Positions 1-12,293 of a stretch of 64,000 nucleotides of DNA are shown one piece after another. The number at the start of each line of letters is the position of its first letter. Positions within the stretch are counted from its first letter, which is position 1. Source of the DNA: Symsagittifera roscoffensis (lineage: Eukaryota > Xenacoelomorpha > Acoela > Convolutidae); contig NC_087066.1 of the NCBI RefSeq assembly GCF_963678635.1, forward strand, positions 28,773,301 to 28,837,300. The letters run 5' to 3'. The position numbers were made by a program, and so were the translations under genes. The notes below the pieces were generated by a model. It was not told where the DNA came from. It did not search any database and saw nothing but the letters and a program-made list of their open reading frames with translations.

Positions 1-349
1 CCCCCTTTAGTATTTTTCGAAAAATCCATTTTTGGCCGACCGACTCTAAAATTTTCCTAAAGGCGCCTTTGGCGCCAATATATAATAACTTTGAGGGGGA
101 GCGCGCGCCAGAAAAAAACGCAATTTTTTTGTCAAAATTTTCCAAAAAGTGCATAAAAACGGCTTTTTTGACCTGTTTTTTCAGAAATTTGCCTTCGGCG
201 CGAAAAATTTGGCCAAAACAGCGTCTTTTTAGTGCTTTAGGAGAGCTCGAAAAATCAATTTGGTCGACCTAAAAAAAGGTCGTCAAAATTTTTGAAAACA
301 TTTTTAAAATCCGACCCACCCCCTCGAGAAAATCCTTGATCCGCCCCTG
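1..349 (+). mobile_element. hAT-like MITE, left end cut off by window
   Basis: The stretch shares long blocks with the complete copy at 11862-12293: the GGCGCCTTTGGCGCC palindrome, the purine block ending in GCGCGCGCC, and a final CTCGAGAAAATCCT followed by ATCCGCCCCTG. That last string is the right terminal inverted repeat, so the element ends at 349. The left terminus lies outside the window. It has no coding capacity and is a non-autonomous DNA element. Confidence 0.75.
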
Positions 350-1239
350 GCTCTGAGTGATCGGTGTGTTTTTTTAAGCAAAATTTGTTTTTTTTTAATC
401 AGGCTTTTTCACGGTTTTTTGATTTTTTTTGAAAAGCATTGATTATCTAAGCTGAACAAAAAGCCTAAAGTTCACTAGTGACAAATTGAAAAAAAAAATT
501 GAGAGGCTTCAATGTTTTAATTTTGGCCAACTTGAGATTTTTCATTTTTATTTTTGTTTACGGAATGTTTTCGCTCGGTGTGGTTTTTTATTCAGTCAAT
601 TTTCGCCGATCGAATTAATTGTTTTCGAAAAAACAATTTTTTATGCCCCATTGAAGATATCAACTTCCTGAATTCAAAATAAAAAGATATTTTACCTTTG
701 AATATTTTACCTTTGAATAAAACTTTACTGAGATGCGGGTAGTGCATTCAACTAATTCTGCGCCAAATATTATCAAGTGCTCTTATATTTTCATTTTATT
801 GATCAATAAATATATTGATTTTTTGAGCTCACTTTTTTATGTCATTGAATTTCAGTAACTGGATGTTTACGGACAATGCGTCAAAACTTGTCAGTTCTGG
901 AAAAACTAAAAGAGTTTGATTCAATAAATAATGCGCGTTTTTGGGCAAAAAAAGGATTTTCTTTTTTGGACGGTATCAGCAGAATATTTGTACTTACCAA
1001 GTTTAGGATGTCCATTACCACTACTTTGTGTCTTTTTTGCCGTTTGGACTTTTATTACAGGATTTTGATGTTTATCACGGATGGAAGAGAACAAAAAGTG
1101 TTTACTAGAGAAACTAATCCAAGGCTACTGGAAATCAACAAATTTTAGGCAAAAATGATGTGACCTAGCCTTGTGGTTATGTTTTTATTAGTTTTTTCTA
1201 ATTAAGATTTAAAAATATCCCTCTTTATGGAGCTGACTA
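350..1239. other. AT-rich non-coding stretch
   Basis: No gene, splice-compatible exon or transposon terminus could be recognised. The short open frames are T- and A-rich and look like chance. A GCTCGGTGTGG string near 572, also present near 11541, faintly resembles the internal end of the hairpin repeat family of 23686-26158. Confidence 0.4.
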
Positions 1240-1880
1240 ATAGCAAATCGATCAAATAGTACGGCTCAGATGACAATAAATAAGAGATTTTGATTGTTAC
1301 TAAAACTTGAGTTTTATTGACAACTTGAATTGGCTTTTGAAAAAAATAATTGTTGAATCAAATAATTTTTAAATACGGAATCAAACTTTTTTTCTTAAAA
1401 TAATCTACCATAGAGTGCAAATGATAACAAAATGAAGATGTGTCAATAAAAGTTTAGTATTATTGACAAAATAAATAGATCTGATTCAACCTGACCCAAT
1501 AACTTCCGATATCACTTAGATAGCATGACTTTTTTTCCTAAACTCCAAACATTTGTTTCAATTTTATTAAGGTAAGTACTTCAGAGTACAAATGATAACA
1601 AACTGAAGATGCTTGTCAGAAAACATCAAATTTTTGACAATTCAAATTGACTTTTCGAGGTGACTAATGCTAACTTTAATAACTTGTGAGTTCACTTAGG
1701 TAAGTATTGTGATTAAAATGATAACAAACAGAAAATGTTTGTCAAAAAACTTCAGAGTTACTGATATTTTAAATTGACATTGCAAATGACTAATGCTGAC
1801 TCATATAATTTGTGAGCGCACTTAAATAGCCACATTTTTTTCATAAGCTACACGCTTTTGCTTCAAACAGTTAAACAGCA
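1240..1880. repeat. Diverged tandem repeat, about four units
   Basis: A block containing AAATGATAACAAA, then GAAGATG, TTGTCA and AAATTGAC recurs near 1420, 1590 and 1707. A partner block of TAACTT or TAATTT, a G-rich step and CACTTA recurs near 1500, 1680 and 1806. Spacing varies between about 120 and 170 bases, which fits an old, decayed tandem array. No coding function is seen. Confidence 0.55.
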
Positions 1881-3035
1881 TTGACTTCAAAGTCAAATTT
1901 TCCGAAGACGATGATTTTCATCTGATTTTATCCAATCTCTATTCCGTTTTCGCTCGCATCTTCTTTCTGTGAGAACTTTATTGCACCAATGGCCCTTTTC
2001 GAAAAAAATGTTTGCTGGGTCAAAACTTGAAAAAGATGTTTGCTGGTTCAAAGTAACTGATACAATGGCAAAATGTTCGCACCAGCAAAAATTCGGAAAA
2101 AAATGTGCAAACTGTGTACATATCGCTTTCATTTAAGCTTAGCTGCCCAGCTTAGCTGTTTCTCAAGCAATAAATTTTCCGTGCAATCGGATCATCATAA
2201 CTTCGAAATTGTCCCGAGTTCGACATAACCATTTTACATGTTTTTCTGCCAAAGCATTCAGAATATAGTCAAGCATTAGTCGGATGAATCAAATACTGAC
2301 ACTACAGAAACGTTTTAGTCCATTATACCAAAACCCCTATGAACACAACTGAAACTCTCCTGAGTGAGTTTATGTCCGGGGTGGCTCACTCGTACAGTAA
2401 TTTCAGATAAGGTACACCGTCTCTTATATCTCCTAGTCTCAATATATCTAGTGTATTCTGTTATTTGCGAGATAAGATATCAAGAACTGTTCTGAAGGAA
2501 AACGACTGCTTGCTAAATTATATTTTTTCTGTTCTGTCGCTGAAACTATTAATAGTTTCGGCTTTACAATTTACAGTACTTGTTAGTTATGGATCATGAT
2601 TGGTTAGTTAGAAATATTTTATAGAGATTGTTTTGTCAATCATATAACTGGATATAAATACTAGTTTTAAACTGGTTCCATTAATCCGGGGCTAAAAGAG
2701 CTTTTAAAATTTCAATGTCTATGGTAGTGAAGGATGGATTGCGAGGTTATTTGGTTGTTAGAGTAGATTTCCGTTGACGCAAGGACTGCGTGAATGAAGA
2801 AAACGAAACAGTTGCTCGTGTTGTGGAGTAGTTGTCTTCATGGAGAGAAGGGATACAGTCGCTCATTTTTCAGAAGTGGGTCTCGTGTATTTGGATCGTG
2901 TTGATTGATCCTGTTAGCGTTTCAGATTTATGCAATGATGTGTTAATTTCTTCAAGTTAGAGCGACATTGCGTGCTTTTTCAACTGTTCATCAAAAAGCG
3001 GGAAGGGGTTTGACTTCGCCGTAAAAAACGCCTAA
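1881..3035. other. Non-coding stretch, possible retroelement leader
   Basis: No gene was recognised. If the primer-binding-like site at 3036-3054 on the minus strand is real, the bases just below it would be the leader or start of gag of a minus-strand retroelement, but I see no long open frame to support that. Confidence 0.3.
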
Positions 3036-3700
3036 TGACCAGAACCGGGTCGCCAATGTTCTTTTTCAATGGGTAGCTTTCCTACGATGTTGGGTCCAAA
3101 CTATAAATCCTGTGAGGGTTAAGATTTCGGCAACAAACCAATTGATTTGCCCTTCTACAGTCGGAGTGTCATCAATTTTTCATCTACTTTCGCTGTTCGT
3201 TTCTTTTTCTCTTAGAAATACTTTTACTTTGCATATTTATAGTCACATTTTGTTAGTGGTATCAGTTTCAGTCATGATTTTTTTATACGGTTTGGCAAAA
3301 GCGTTTTGTTCAGTTTCAGTTATTTTGAACATTTGCGCGGGCGATGAGGTTGGCTATAGAGCATGCTCAGGCTGTCCTTGACTGGTGAAATAGGTCAGCT
3401 GTGGGAGTATGATTTTACCGTCTCTTTGAGCAGTCTCTTTTTGTGTTCTAATTTTTGTTCTTTTTGGCAGCTGTTAATCTTTTTTGTCTTTTGGTTGTGT
3501 CCTATTATCAAAAACAGATTTTTGTGTTTGATGTTTTTCTGTTGTGTTTCAATTGGTTTTCATAAAACTTGAAAGTGGGTTTTCAAAGATTATTTTATCC
3601 AGTTTTAATCTGAGTTTAATCTGGTTTGGGAACCGAGGGACTTTTTCGGGAACCGGGACTGAGTTACGGGATTAGGAACTGTGTATGAGAGGCAGTTGGA
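3036..3700 (-). other. Candidate LTR with primer-binding site
   Basis: Read on the minus strand, a segment ends in AACA and is followed at once by TTGGCGACCCGG. TGGCGACC matches the start of primer-binding sites complementary to the 3' end of tRNA-Arg, known from 412/mdg1-type retrotransposons, and an LTR normally ends in CA just before such a site. The degenerate minus-strand coding stretch at 3701-7309 lies on the other side, where a 3' LTR would be expected. No second LTR copy was found, so the upper boundary is a guess. Confidence 0.35.
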
Positions 3701-6700
3701 TGACTTAGTTATATGTATACGTGTGAGTTAGTTTCGTTTTCAAGATAACTTCATGCGAGCAGTGAAAATCTCGTTGGTTTGGTGTGAGAAAATTAAATGA
3801 TGGTGAAAACTGATTGAAGTTGTCAAAAAATGTTCATAAATAAGCTTTAGTGTTTGTGCATGATCTCTGATGAGGCTGAAGTTTTTATTTATGCTGTCAA
3901 GATGAAAATCATCAACTGATTTGATGAAGGAAATGTCAGTTAGTTGTATGATGATGTCAGGGTCATCTTCATATGAGTAATTTTCCTTATATCTAATTAT
4001 AGTGTGGTAATAGTGGTTAATAGAAAATCTGTTAGCTTTTTGGGCAATAAATCCGTTTAGTGTTTCATTTAAGCCTATGGTGGTGAGTTGATTATGGTGG
4101 TGAGTTGACATTAAGCTAGAGTGCAGTAGTTACTTGTTGAACGAGAGAGTCCAAAAGTTCCTGATCAGTGTGGTTGTTCATTAAGGGTTTTCTTACTAGG
4201 TTATGGTGGTGAGTTGACATTAAGCTGGAGTGCAGTAGTTATTTGTTGAATGAGAAAGTCCAAAAGTTCCTGATCAGTGTGGTTGTTCATTAAGGGTTTT
4301 CTTACTAGGTTAGAGAAGTTATAATAGCAAGACCATGATAGTGTTGGGAGAAGTGAATATTCATCGACCTATTGTGCGCGTTTGGCTTAATTTTTTCTAT
4401 TCTAATAGGTGTATTTAACGAGGAATGGTAGAATTTTTATTAGGAATCCTGGTGTGTTAGTATGATGTGGGTAGTGGAAATAACGTTGAAATGATTGTGG
4501 CTGCGCAATGAGAAACTGTGTTGTGACGTTAGGGTGTTTTCGTTTCAAAAAAATTTTGTGTGCAAGTGAATATGCAAAATGGACAGAATGAATTAGAAGA
4601 CTCTTAGGTGGAGGCTAAATTGGTTACTTAATGAAATGTTAATTGATTTTTTGTGTCATGATTTTGTTGTTGTTGGTTCATAAATTCATCTAAATTATGC
4701 TCGAGTTGATCGTCAGTGATAGGGCTTGTAACATTGGCGTCCCTACAGGAAAGAGGCGATAGAATAAGGGTAGCGTCAAGGTGCGAAGAAGGTTTAAGAG
4801 AGGGCTCAACAGGGGTAGGGGGAGTTATGAGTTGAAAAGGTGGATGGGAAAAATTAGTGGGTCTGGGTTCAGAGTCGAGGAATTCAGAGGGGCTTTCAAA
4901 ATCGGAACTATTAATTTGGAGATGGTAATCAAAAGTGTTTGAGTTGAGTTATCTGCGTCCATGCGAGTTGACTTTTAATAAAAACTGGGAGGGGGAAGAG
5001 GCGAGGTCTGAAAATGAGTTGAGGGAATTGTGGCAATGGAGATTGATTGGATAGTAGAGGGAAGGATTGAGGGATCCAACTTGTCGGCTCAATTTGTGCT
5101 AAAAAGGTAATTGTTTTGAGAAGGAAAGCTTAAGCTGTGTGGTTGGTCTACAATTTGTTCAAATGTATCGTCTTCAGTTAGTTGTTGCAGTGCTATATGA
5201 GAAATAGGGCTACGTTTCAAGTTATTAGTATGTATTGGTCGCTCGGAGGTCGAAAGTTTTTTCTATAGCTTTGTTGTACAAATAATGAAGCATGGTCATT
5301 TTGTAAACTGTTGTCTTGTGGAGTATCATAAGCGTTTGCTTTTTTAGATATTTTTTTATTGTTTTCACTGATTTCTACGTCAAGACGGTCTTTATCAATT
5401 GAGGTGGAAAATTGTCCGAAAAGTCCCACAATTAAAATGAGTGCTACGCTACGTTGTCTATTTTTTGTATGTGTTGCGCTTGTTTTATAAATTCAATTTC
5501 ATAGTGAAAAAAAACAATCGTTTAAAAATAATCAAAGCGTAAAATGTATATTCAATCTTTCTAAGATATAGTATGCCCATCCAAGAAACGCTAGGAGTTT
5601 GTTTTTGATGTGTAAAAAACTAAAAATTTTGATAGAAAAAATATCTTGTGGACGATATTTTTCTCCATTTAGATTTATGTAGTTTTTAAGGTCTTTAAAA
5701 TATCCGCTGTTTTGATCATTTGATTTTCTCTGGGTTGTATCCATTTTAGTGAGAAGTTTTTGAAATTGTTGCGTTCTATCGTGATGATGCAAATCTGATT
5801 TTGAATACATGCCTGATGATTGTAGGTCTATGTTTGGGTTAGGAGCAATTGACGTTAGGCTGTACTAAACTGTGGCTATTTTGGGATGGCACAGTCTGTA
5901 TTCATCTGTATCCTAAAAATGTGTTCGAGTTGATAGGGTACCTACAAATTGTACTTTAACCTTACGAAATATTGGTATGCATTGGTAGCATCTATGTCTC
6001 CAAAAACGTAGAGTGATGAGAGTTTTTATTGCAGGTGAAATAGCAAAGAATATTTCCAACAAAGACTATGAAGTTAGAGCGCTTGCCTGACAAAAGATAT
6101 CCTGCATAACGTATTTTGAGTGCTGCTAATGCGAGAGATTGTAATGTTTATATCGGTTCTAAATGACATAGGCGATGGAATGTTTCTTATTCGGAAATTG
6201 ACATTTATTGAAAAACTCTTTTCATTGTGTAATCTATTTTCATATCGAGGTGAATATCATAGTGAATTGCACTAAAGTGTATATTATTCATGGCTGAAAG
6301 CTCTTGTAATCCTGTATTGTCTTTGTTTTCTGGGCGAACTTTTCCTTCAATGTTTCCGTTATTTTTTATAAAGTGTTATTGTGATGAGAGACTTTTTGTC
6401 TTCTCTACTTTGATTTGATTCGTGCATGTCAAGAATTAGTTTGCCTCTTTTGATGTCGAAATAATTTTTGTGTTCGACAAGAACTTTTGAGCATTGTGCT
6501 CGGAAAAGGGGTTTGGGGTATTTGCATGCTATTTCAGTTTCAGGGAAGATCGGAAAACAGGTTAATTAATTTTCTTTGCTTTGTATGTTCTCATATTTAT
6601 TTGGATATGATTTTGTTTGTTCAGGGTTTAACTTATTAGGGGGTATGGATTCAATAAATTGTTTTGTGAAGTTTTTAAAATTTTTTAAAAGTTTTTTGAG

Positions 6701-7309
6701 AAACCTTATGATTCCTGCGTGAATTTTAGCTATTTGGATTATGGTTTATGTGTCTCCAGGGAACCAAACTATGGTTTCCTGTGTTTGCGTAGTGTGATCG
6801 CAATATCCTTGATCCTTTTTTACAAAGTGAGCGAATGCCTTGTTATAATTTTAGGTCGTTTTTTAAATCTGGTATTAATTGTACTTTTTCTAGTTGAATT
6901 TTACAATCGAAAAACTTGATTTCTTGGTAGCCTGATTTTTTTTTGTTTCTGCTTTAAAATTTGACGGATTTTTGATTCCAATATGAAGTTTCCAATTTTT
7001 GTCGTGTAAGTCATAAGTTAAACGTCCGTGAGCGCCATGATACGGAAATTTATCGCATAGTTGCACATGACCTTGATAGAGTTCAAGTTGTGCTTGATTG
7101 GCAGAGTTTGGAAAAACTTGATAATTTACTAGTTTACGATTTTCGTTTTTGTTTGTATTTGTTTTCAAATGTTTGAGTTCATTTTTACAATCTTCAGGGT
7201 CAAGGTGTAATAGTCTTTCTAACTTACTTTGGTAAAAAGATTCATGGTTGAGTCTGTTTTTGTTTCCACATAGAAGAAATAAGACTATAATTTGCGGTGT
7301 GTTTTGCAA
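3701..7309 (-). pseudogene. Broken minus-strand coding relic, possibly retroelement env/ORF3
   Basis: The minus strand carries a chain of open stretches in changing frames: about 7309-6890 (139 residues), 6560-6200, 6190-6060, 5810-5532, 5429-5217, about 4940-4620 (roughly 110 codons with no ATG, rich in Ser, Pro and Asn) and 4111-3740. Several are far longer than chance in such AT-rich DNA, and their amino-acid use is protein-like (N-glycosylation-type Asn-X-Ser/Thr sites, scattered cysteines, hydrophobic segments in the 5532-5810 and 5400-5440 pieces). Frameshifts and stops separate them. Position upstream of a candidate LTR suggests the last ORF of a retroelement, perhaps an envelope-type protein, but no family motif was identified and assignment is tentative. 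Confidence 0.4.
4092..4309. repeat. Tandem duplication, two 109-bp units
   Basis: The segment from 4092 (TTATGGTGGTGAGTTGACAT) is repeated from 4201 with only a few changes, ending in ATTAAGGGTTTTCTTACTAG in both. It falls at the N-terminal side of the 3740-4111 open frame within the broken minus-strand coding relic and is a recent local duplication. Confidence 0.9.
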
Positions 7310-7551
7310 TTGCGGCTAGATATGAAGTTCAGACGTTCATAGAGCTGGTATTCTTCGCAAACATGCCACCTCAGAAAACATGCCTTCCCGGGATAATATA
7401 AGAAACCAAAGTTTTGAGCCGTTTAAGCTGCTTTTAATATGGCTTGAGAGGTTTGGGCGGTTTTTTCAATTTCAGCAGTTTTTCAGGGGTTGGGCGTAAT
7501 AGGCTTAAAAATACTCGACGTTTTTTCATGTAATCTGGAGTGATTATAATC

Positions 7552-7930
7552 AGGAGCGGGTATGGGAGGGGGTGGGGGTGCCGACGTTTCTTTTCAGGAA
7601 TTCGATCCCCTGCCGACCCAAAGGTTCCCACCTTTGTACTTTTTTGAGATACCCATTTTTGGTGACGGACCCTAAGATTTGTCTGAAGACGCTTGCGGCA
7701 CCAATAGGTACTAGTTTTGAGGGGGGAGTAGGTGCCAAAAAAAAACGCATTTTTTTGGTCAAAGTTTTCTAAAAAATGCCTAAAAATGCCTTTTTTGAAC
7801 TGTTTTTTCGACATTTCGCCTGCGGCGCATAAATTTTTGTCAAAATGGTGTCTTTACATTGATTTACGAGAGCTCAGATAAATCAATTAAGTGGACCTAA
7901 AAAAAAGATCTCGAGAAAATCCTTTTTATA
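7552..7930 (+). mobile_element. hAT-like MITE, diverged copy
   Basis: It starts with CAGGAGCGGGTATGGGAG, a variant of the family's left terminal repeat, followed by the shared TTCAGGAATTCGATCC and CTGCCGACCCAAAGG blocks and the CTCGAGAAAATCCT near the right end. The final ATCCGCCCCTG is lost. It lies just downstream of the 3' end of the minus-strand SxIP gene. Confidence 0.7.
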
Positions 7931-8058
7931 GTATAATCTCGACCCGAAAGCAATTTTTGCTCAAGTCAAATTAATTTCTTGCCAAAATATTTAATTACAC
8001 TTTAACTTTTCTATTAAAAAAAAAACATGATACTCATTCCTGAAAAATTTGGACAAAT

Positions 8059-11000
8059 TCAAACATTTTTCTGACTGACGATTCTAGGAATCTGAGTTTT
8101 ATTTGCAGTATTATTAATCGGCTTATAGCTCAAGGGCTTCAAATTACTTTTCGGACTCGGCGTTTTGATTGGCTCTGGAGTTTTTATCGATGATGATGAC
8201 AACCGTGAACTTGGTAGCGGAAGTTTCGATTCCGAGTGAAGTTTCAGATCCGTGTCATTAGTATTCGAACTCTTTCGGGACGGAATTTTACTTTTAGGCA
8301 CCGGTGATTCGGAGATCTTTTGATCAGAAATTAGTTCATAAGAAGAATAAATGTTTGTAGCGAGTGATAACTTAGGAGGTGTTTCGGATCCAGATCCGAA
8401 CGCACGTGGGATCCGAGAGCCTTTCGGCGACTGTGACTCTGGTGATGCTTTTGTTATTGGTGTTGGTTTCTTGTCTTGTGCATTTCCGATTCCCGATGAA
8501 ATGGAAGTTGATGTTTTGAGTTTGGGTATTTTGCTTTGCGGCTTTTCCGATAACGGCAATTGTTGCTCTGTATTCGCTGTCAATAAAGTAACTGGTCGCT
8601 GTTTGTTTTTAGGATTGGTAGTCGAATTTGCATTTAAGTCGCTCTGTTCTGATATATTATTTTCATTGTTCTTTGAAAATTCTGATGGTTTAATTTGATT
8701 TTGATTCTCTTCAGTGTTGTGGTGATGTATGTTTACTGGGACGTCGTTTTCTGCTGGTGATAATGTAGGTATTTCGTCTTGAATTACACAATCAAAGTCT
8801 TTCTTTTCGGATTTTTCGGTTGCATCAATTTGATCTGATTTGATTTGTTGCAGTTCGCAGTTTTTCTCAATCGATGATTCATTGTTTTCTAAGATGCAGT
8901 TGGGTTGTTGTTTGTCGGAGTCAGGGGTTAGACTTGCAGATGATAATGAATCGCATGAATCTACCACCTGGAACAAAAAACGAACGTTTAAGTTAAAAGA
9001 AAATAGAATTATAAGCCAGGTTAATTGAGATCAGTAACATGGTTTTCAAGTGAACATTTTCTCAAGGGAATCAAAACCGTTTTGGGGTAAAAAAAATGAA
9101 AATCGAAATTGGAGTTGTTTTTAGGCTAAATTTGATGAGCGGGGTACATTTGAGGTCTGAGAACTACTTAGGTCATGGCAAAAAGAGGTTCAAAATAAAA
9201 ACAAAAAAATTTGCATCAAACTAAACCAAATTGTGAAATCATGGCTTATATATCTCACACAATGTCAAGAGAAGATAGTTTCCATAAACATAAAGCATCA
9301 TTCAAACTTGATATTAATTATTTTTGGTCAATGATTCAGCTGCCTATTTGTGGTATTAAATAGTTGCAATTAGCGGATGACGGGCATTCAATCTAGCTAC
9401 TCACTTAGTTATTGTTCTGAAATGCAAAACACCAGGTGATTAACTAATCAATGTTAACCAGTAATCAATAGTGCAGGTCATGAAACGAAGCTAAAGAAAC
9501 GGAAGATAAAAAAAGAGAAGATGGCTTTAAACAAACGCGGATCTAATGTATTCTTGAAGAGAAATTTAGCAAAATCTACCTTTTTTTTAGATCGCCCACA
9601 CATTGGTTTTCCGTTTTACCAGCTCTCCCAAAACGCTATAAAAATCCTTTTTATAGAAAATTTTGGCAAATTAAAAAAAAACTGTTCAAAAACCACGTTT
9701 TTATTCAATTTTTAGAAAGTTTTGACCAAATAATCGTATTTTATTGGCGTGCCAGACCCCCTTAAATTTATTGTATATTGGCGTCAAATTTTTTGGGTCA
9801 GTCAGCTAAAATGAAAGTCGTAACTTTGGATGGTCAATGGGTCGAACCCTGGAAGAAAGGCGTCCCACACCATCCCCCTCCCTTAAACTGCAAATGGCTT
9901 TATTATGTAAAATAACATGCAATAGATATCTTGACAACAAGTAAAACAAGTATTATTGCACGTGTAAACAAAAATATATTGATTGAACGTTTTACTGAGA
10001 CTGAAATCTGATTAGCCATCTTCCCACTTAGGGGGTTGAGCGTCAAACCTTTTTTTGGAACATGATGAGGAAATTGCTTTCTAACAATTCGATAAAAAGT
10101 AAAACGGCAAATTTTTGTCGATAGAAGATAACATCACTGAAAAAAGAAATTAGAAAGTTTTCTTACATCTTGTGGACTGGGCGGAGTCTGGGGTTCGATC
10201 TCGCTTCTTCTGGTCCGTGAAGGTGACCTTGGAGCGTGTTTGTGTTTGGGAGCTACAGCTAGCTTTGACTTGGCAGCCGCGTGGTCCAATTTGGCCCCAG
10301 AAGAAGGCGTGGTGGCTATATCCAGGGGTTCCAGGTCAACTGGGTCATCGGTTTGATTGACCTCCACTGTAAATCAATTGTAATTTAGTGCTATTTATAA
10401 ATCACAGTTTTATTACACGTATTCTCTAAACTATTGTAGCTAGTATGTTTTTCCAATTGCCGGGTAGATTATATTAAAAAAAAACAATTCAGTTTATTTT
10501 GAAATATATTATAAAATAATTGGCACTGTAAAAAGAAAAATCAAACGCATTGTACTAACGCATATTGCGGAAAAGCTACTTGACCTGTTTATTCTATGTC
10601 GTATCAGATGGCCAAAACGAACACTCAAAAGATAAAATATTGACTAAAAAAGCAACATAGTTAAACTTACTGGCGCCGCGACAACTGAGAACACGTTACA
10701 AGTGGGGACAAGTAACAACTAGGAAAAAAGCATCGAATACTTAGTCCGAATCGCTCTGACGCGCTTATTTTCGACACAAGTGCTAAGCTATTGTGCATAA
10801 ATTTATTGGTACTGCGACAACTGGCAAGAAAAGACAACTCGCAAAGTTTAAGAAAAGCGACAACTCGCAAGTTTCTGAAGCTAATTGGAAATTTTATATT
10901 CTCGGCTTAAGCTCACCGGCTCTAAACTTCGTATAAAGTCCTACCCTCTGTTGGCAAGCTCTCAACACGTTAGCGCGGTGAGTATATTGTGCGTTGTCTT

Positions 11001-11415
11001 TTAATGCGAGTTGTCTTTTCTTGTGAGTTGTCGCATTACGAAATTTATTGTTCAATACCATTGAAAAAATGGTTTTTAAAATGCTCATAACTTATCCCAA
11101 TTTGAAAAAATTCTCATTTTTCTTTTAGCCCTGAGATATAAATGGGGCTGTTAGTTTTACATTATTCGAGTTCTTTTTCTTACCTGTTGGTGAATGTTGA
11201 TTTGAATTGCCTTTGACATCTTTCTTTTCTTTGCTCTTCTCTCTCTTGTCCTTTTTCTTTTCTTTTTTGTTTGCCTTTGTCTGGGAGTTGTTAGGCTCTT
11301 CTGCTGTCGCTGTGGCGTCTTCCTTAGTCTCGCCTGATGGTTTGTCAGCATGGAAAACTGCAGTCTTGAATCGGGAGAAGAGACCCTTCTTCTTTTCTAC
11401 AACAAAAGAACTCAT
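8059..11415 (-). CDS. Ser/Pro/Lys-rich SxIP-motif protein, putative EB1-binding microtubule plus-end factor
   Basis: Three exons join in phase: 11415-11184 (ATG at 11415; donor GTAAGA), 10366-10167 (acceptor TTTACAG; donor GTAAGA) and 8967-8059 (acceptor TTTTTTGTTCCAG; stop at the 8059 end). The total is 447 codons including stop. The N-terminus is basic (KKKGLFSRFK) and followed by a lysine-rich block near residues 45-75 that may be a nuclear or microtubule-binding patch. The middle is acidic, and the C-terminal third is rich in Ser, Pro and Lys with no globular domain. It holds SKIP near residue 289, SRIP near 328, SKIP near 370 and TQIP near 435, all flanked by basic residues. In known proteins SxIP motifs in basic, disordered context bind the EB1 C-terminal domain and recruit the protein to growing microtubule ends. 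The orthologue is not recognised; function is inferred from motifs only. Further 5' untranslated or alternative exons are possible. Confidence 0.7.
9521..9895 (-). mobile_element. hAT-like MITE in intron 2 of the SxIP gene
   Basis: Read on the minus strand, the stretch from about 9895 starts CAGTTTAAGGGAGGGGGATGG, then has AGGGTTCGACCC and TGACGCCAATATACAA, which match in order the internal blocks of the 11862-12293 element. Both ends are worn. It is inside the intron bounded by 10166 and 8968. Confidence 0.6.
10670..11045. mobile_element. Inverted-repeat element (GCGACAACTGGCAAG family) in intron 1
   Basis: The block TGCGACAACTGGCAAGAAAA followed by GACAACTCGC (about 10812-10842) recurs in reverse orientation around 11008-11036, so the two arms face each other over about 170 bases. 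A further partial arm lies at 10673-10700. The same GACAACT-GGTAA-AAGCGACAA pattern, again as inverted arms, forms the element at 43130-43335. It lies in the intron 11183-10367 of the SxIP gene and encodes nothing. Confidence 0.55.
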
Positions 11416-11861
11416 AAAAATTGCTGATTTCTGACACTTATGTAACCTCCATCAAGTTTATCTATTACGCAAGGGGAAGTCGGAAATTTCCTTTTTTGCT
11501 CTGATGCGAAAATTGTTCCGACTTTTGAAAACGAAGATGGAATGCTCGGTGTGGTTTTTGTTTGAGCCGATTTTTTTTTCGAATTTTTTTCAATCTGAAA
11601 AATATCGACACGACATCTTGATCTCGAATTCTAAAAAGATTTCAGCTTCAGTCATTTTTGTGAAGTTGTGGAGTTTTTAAAATGGCCAACTTGACAAACT
11701 TAGGACAATTCACGCTCGATATATATCGTGTTTAATAATCCAATTTATTGCGGCACTTCAATTGTTTTTTTTTTCAACTTCTCAGCCGGGTGTAAAAAAA
11801 GTTCCACGGACATAAGAGGGTAGTAAACAATTCCAAGGCCTCATCCTGATAGGAACAGTCT

Positions 11862-12293
11862 CAGGGGCGGATTTAGGGGGGGGGGGCGGGGGGGGGGGCG
11901 GACGCTTCTCTTCCTCAGGGATTCGACATCCTGCCGACCCAAAGGGTCCCCGTTTTGGTACTTTTTAAGAAATCCACTTTTGGCCGACCGACCCTAAAAC
12001 TTTTCTAAAGGCGCCTTTGGCGCCAATATTTACTAATTTTGAGAGGGGAGCGCGCGCCGAAAAAACGCAATTTTTTGGTCAAAATTTTCCAAAAAGTGCC
12101 TAAAAACGCCTTTTTTGAGGTTTTTTTTAAAAATGTGCCTGCGGCGCAGAAAATTTTGCCAAAATAGGGGCAAAACAGTGCTTTGGGAGGGCTAAAAAAA
12201 TCAATTTGGTCGACTTAAAAAAAATGTCGTCAAAATTTTCGATTTCTTTTTGAAAATCCGCCCCCCCTCGAGAAAATCCTAGATCCGCCCCTG
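11862..12293 (+). mobile_element. hAT-like MITE, complete, with 8-bp target duplication
   Basis: The left end is CAGGGGCGGATTTAGG and the right end CCTAGATCCGCCCCTG, which are inverted repeats. AACAGTCT flanks the element on both sides (11854-11861 and 12294-12301), an 8-bp target-site duplication, the hallmark of hAT transposition. Inside are a poly-G block, the GGCGCCTTTGGCGCC palindrome and no coding frame. At 432 bp it is a typical MITE and serves here as reference copy for the family. Confidence 0.88.

Noticed and set aside
8351-8698. 115-codon plus-strand frame
   Set aside because: It is antisense to the last exon of the SxIP gene, whose splice sites and phase agree with the minus strand.
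9836-9860. tRNA B-box-like GGGTTCGACCC on the minus strand
   Set aside because: The same position recurs in the hAT-like MITE copies and there is no A box or cloverleaf around it.
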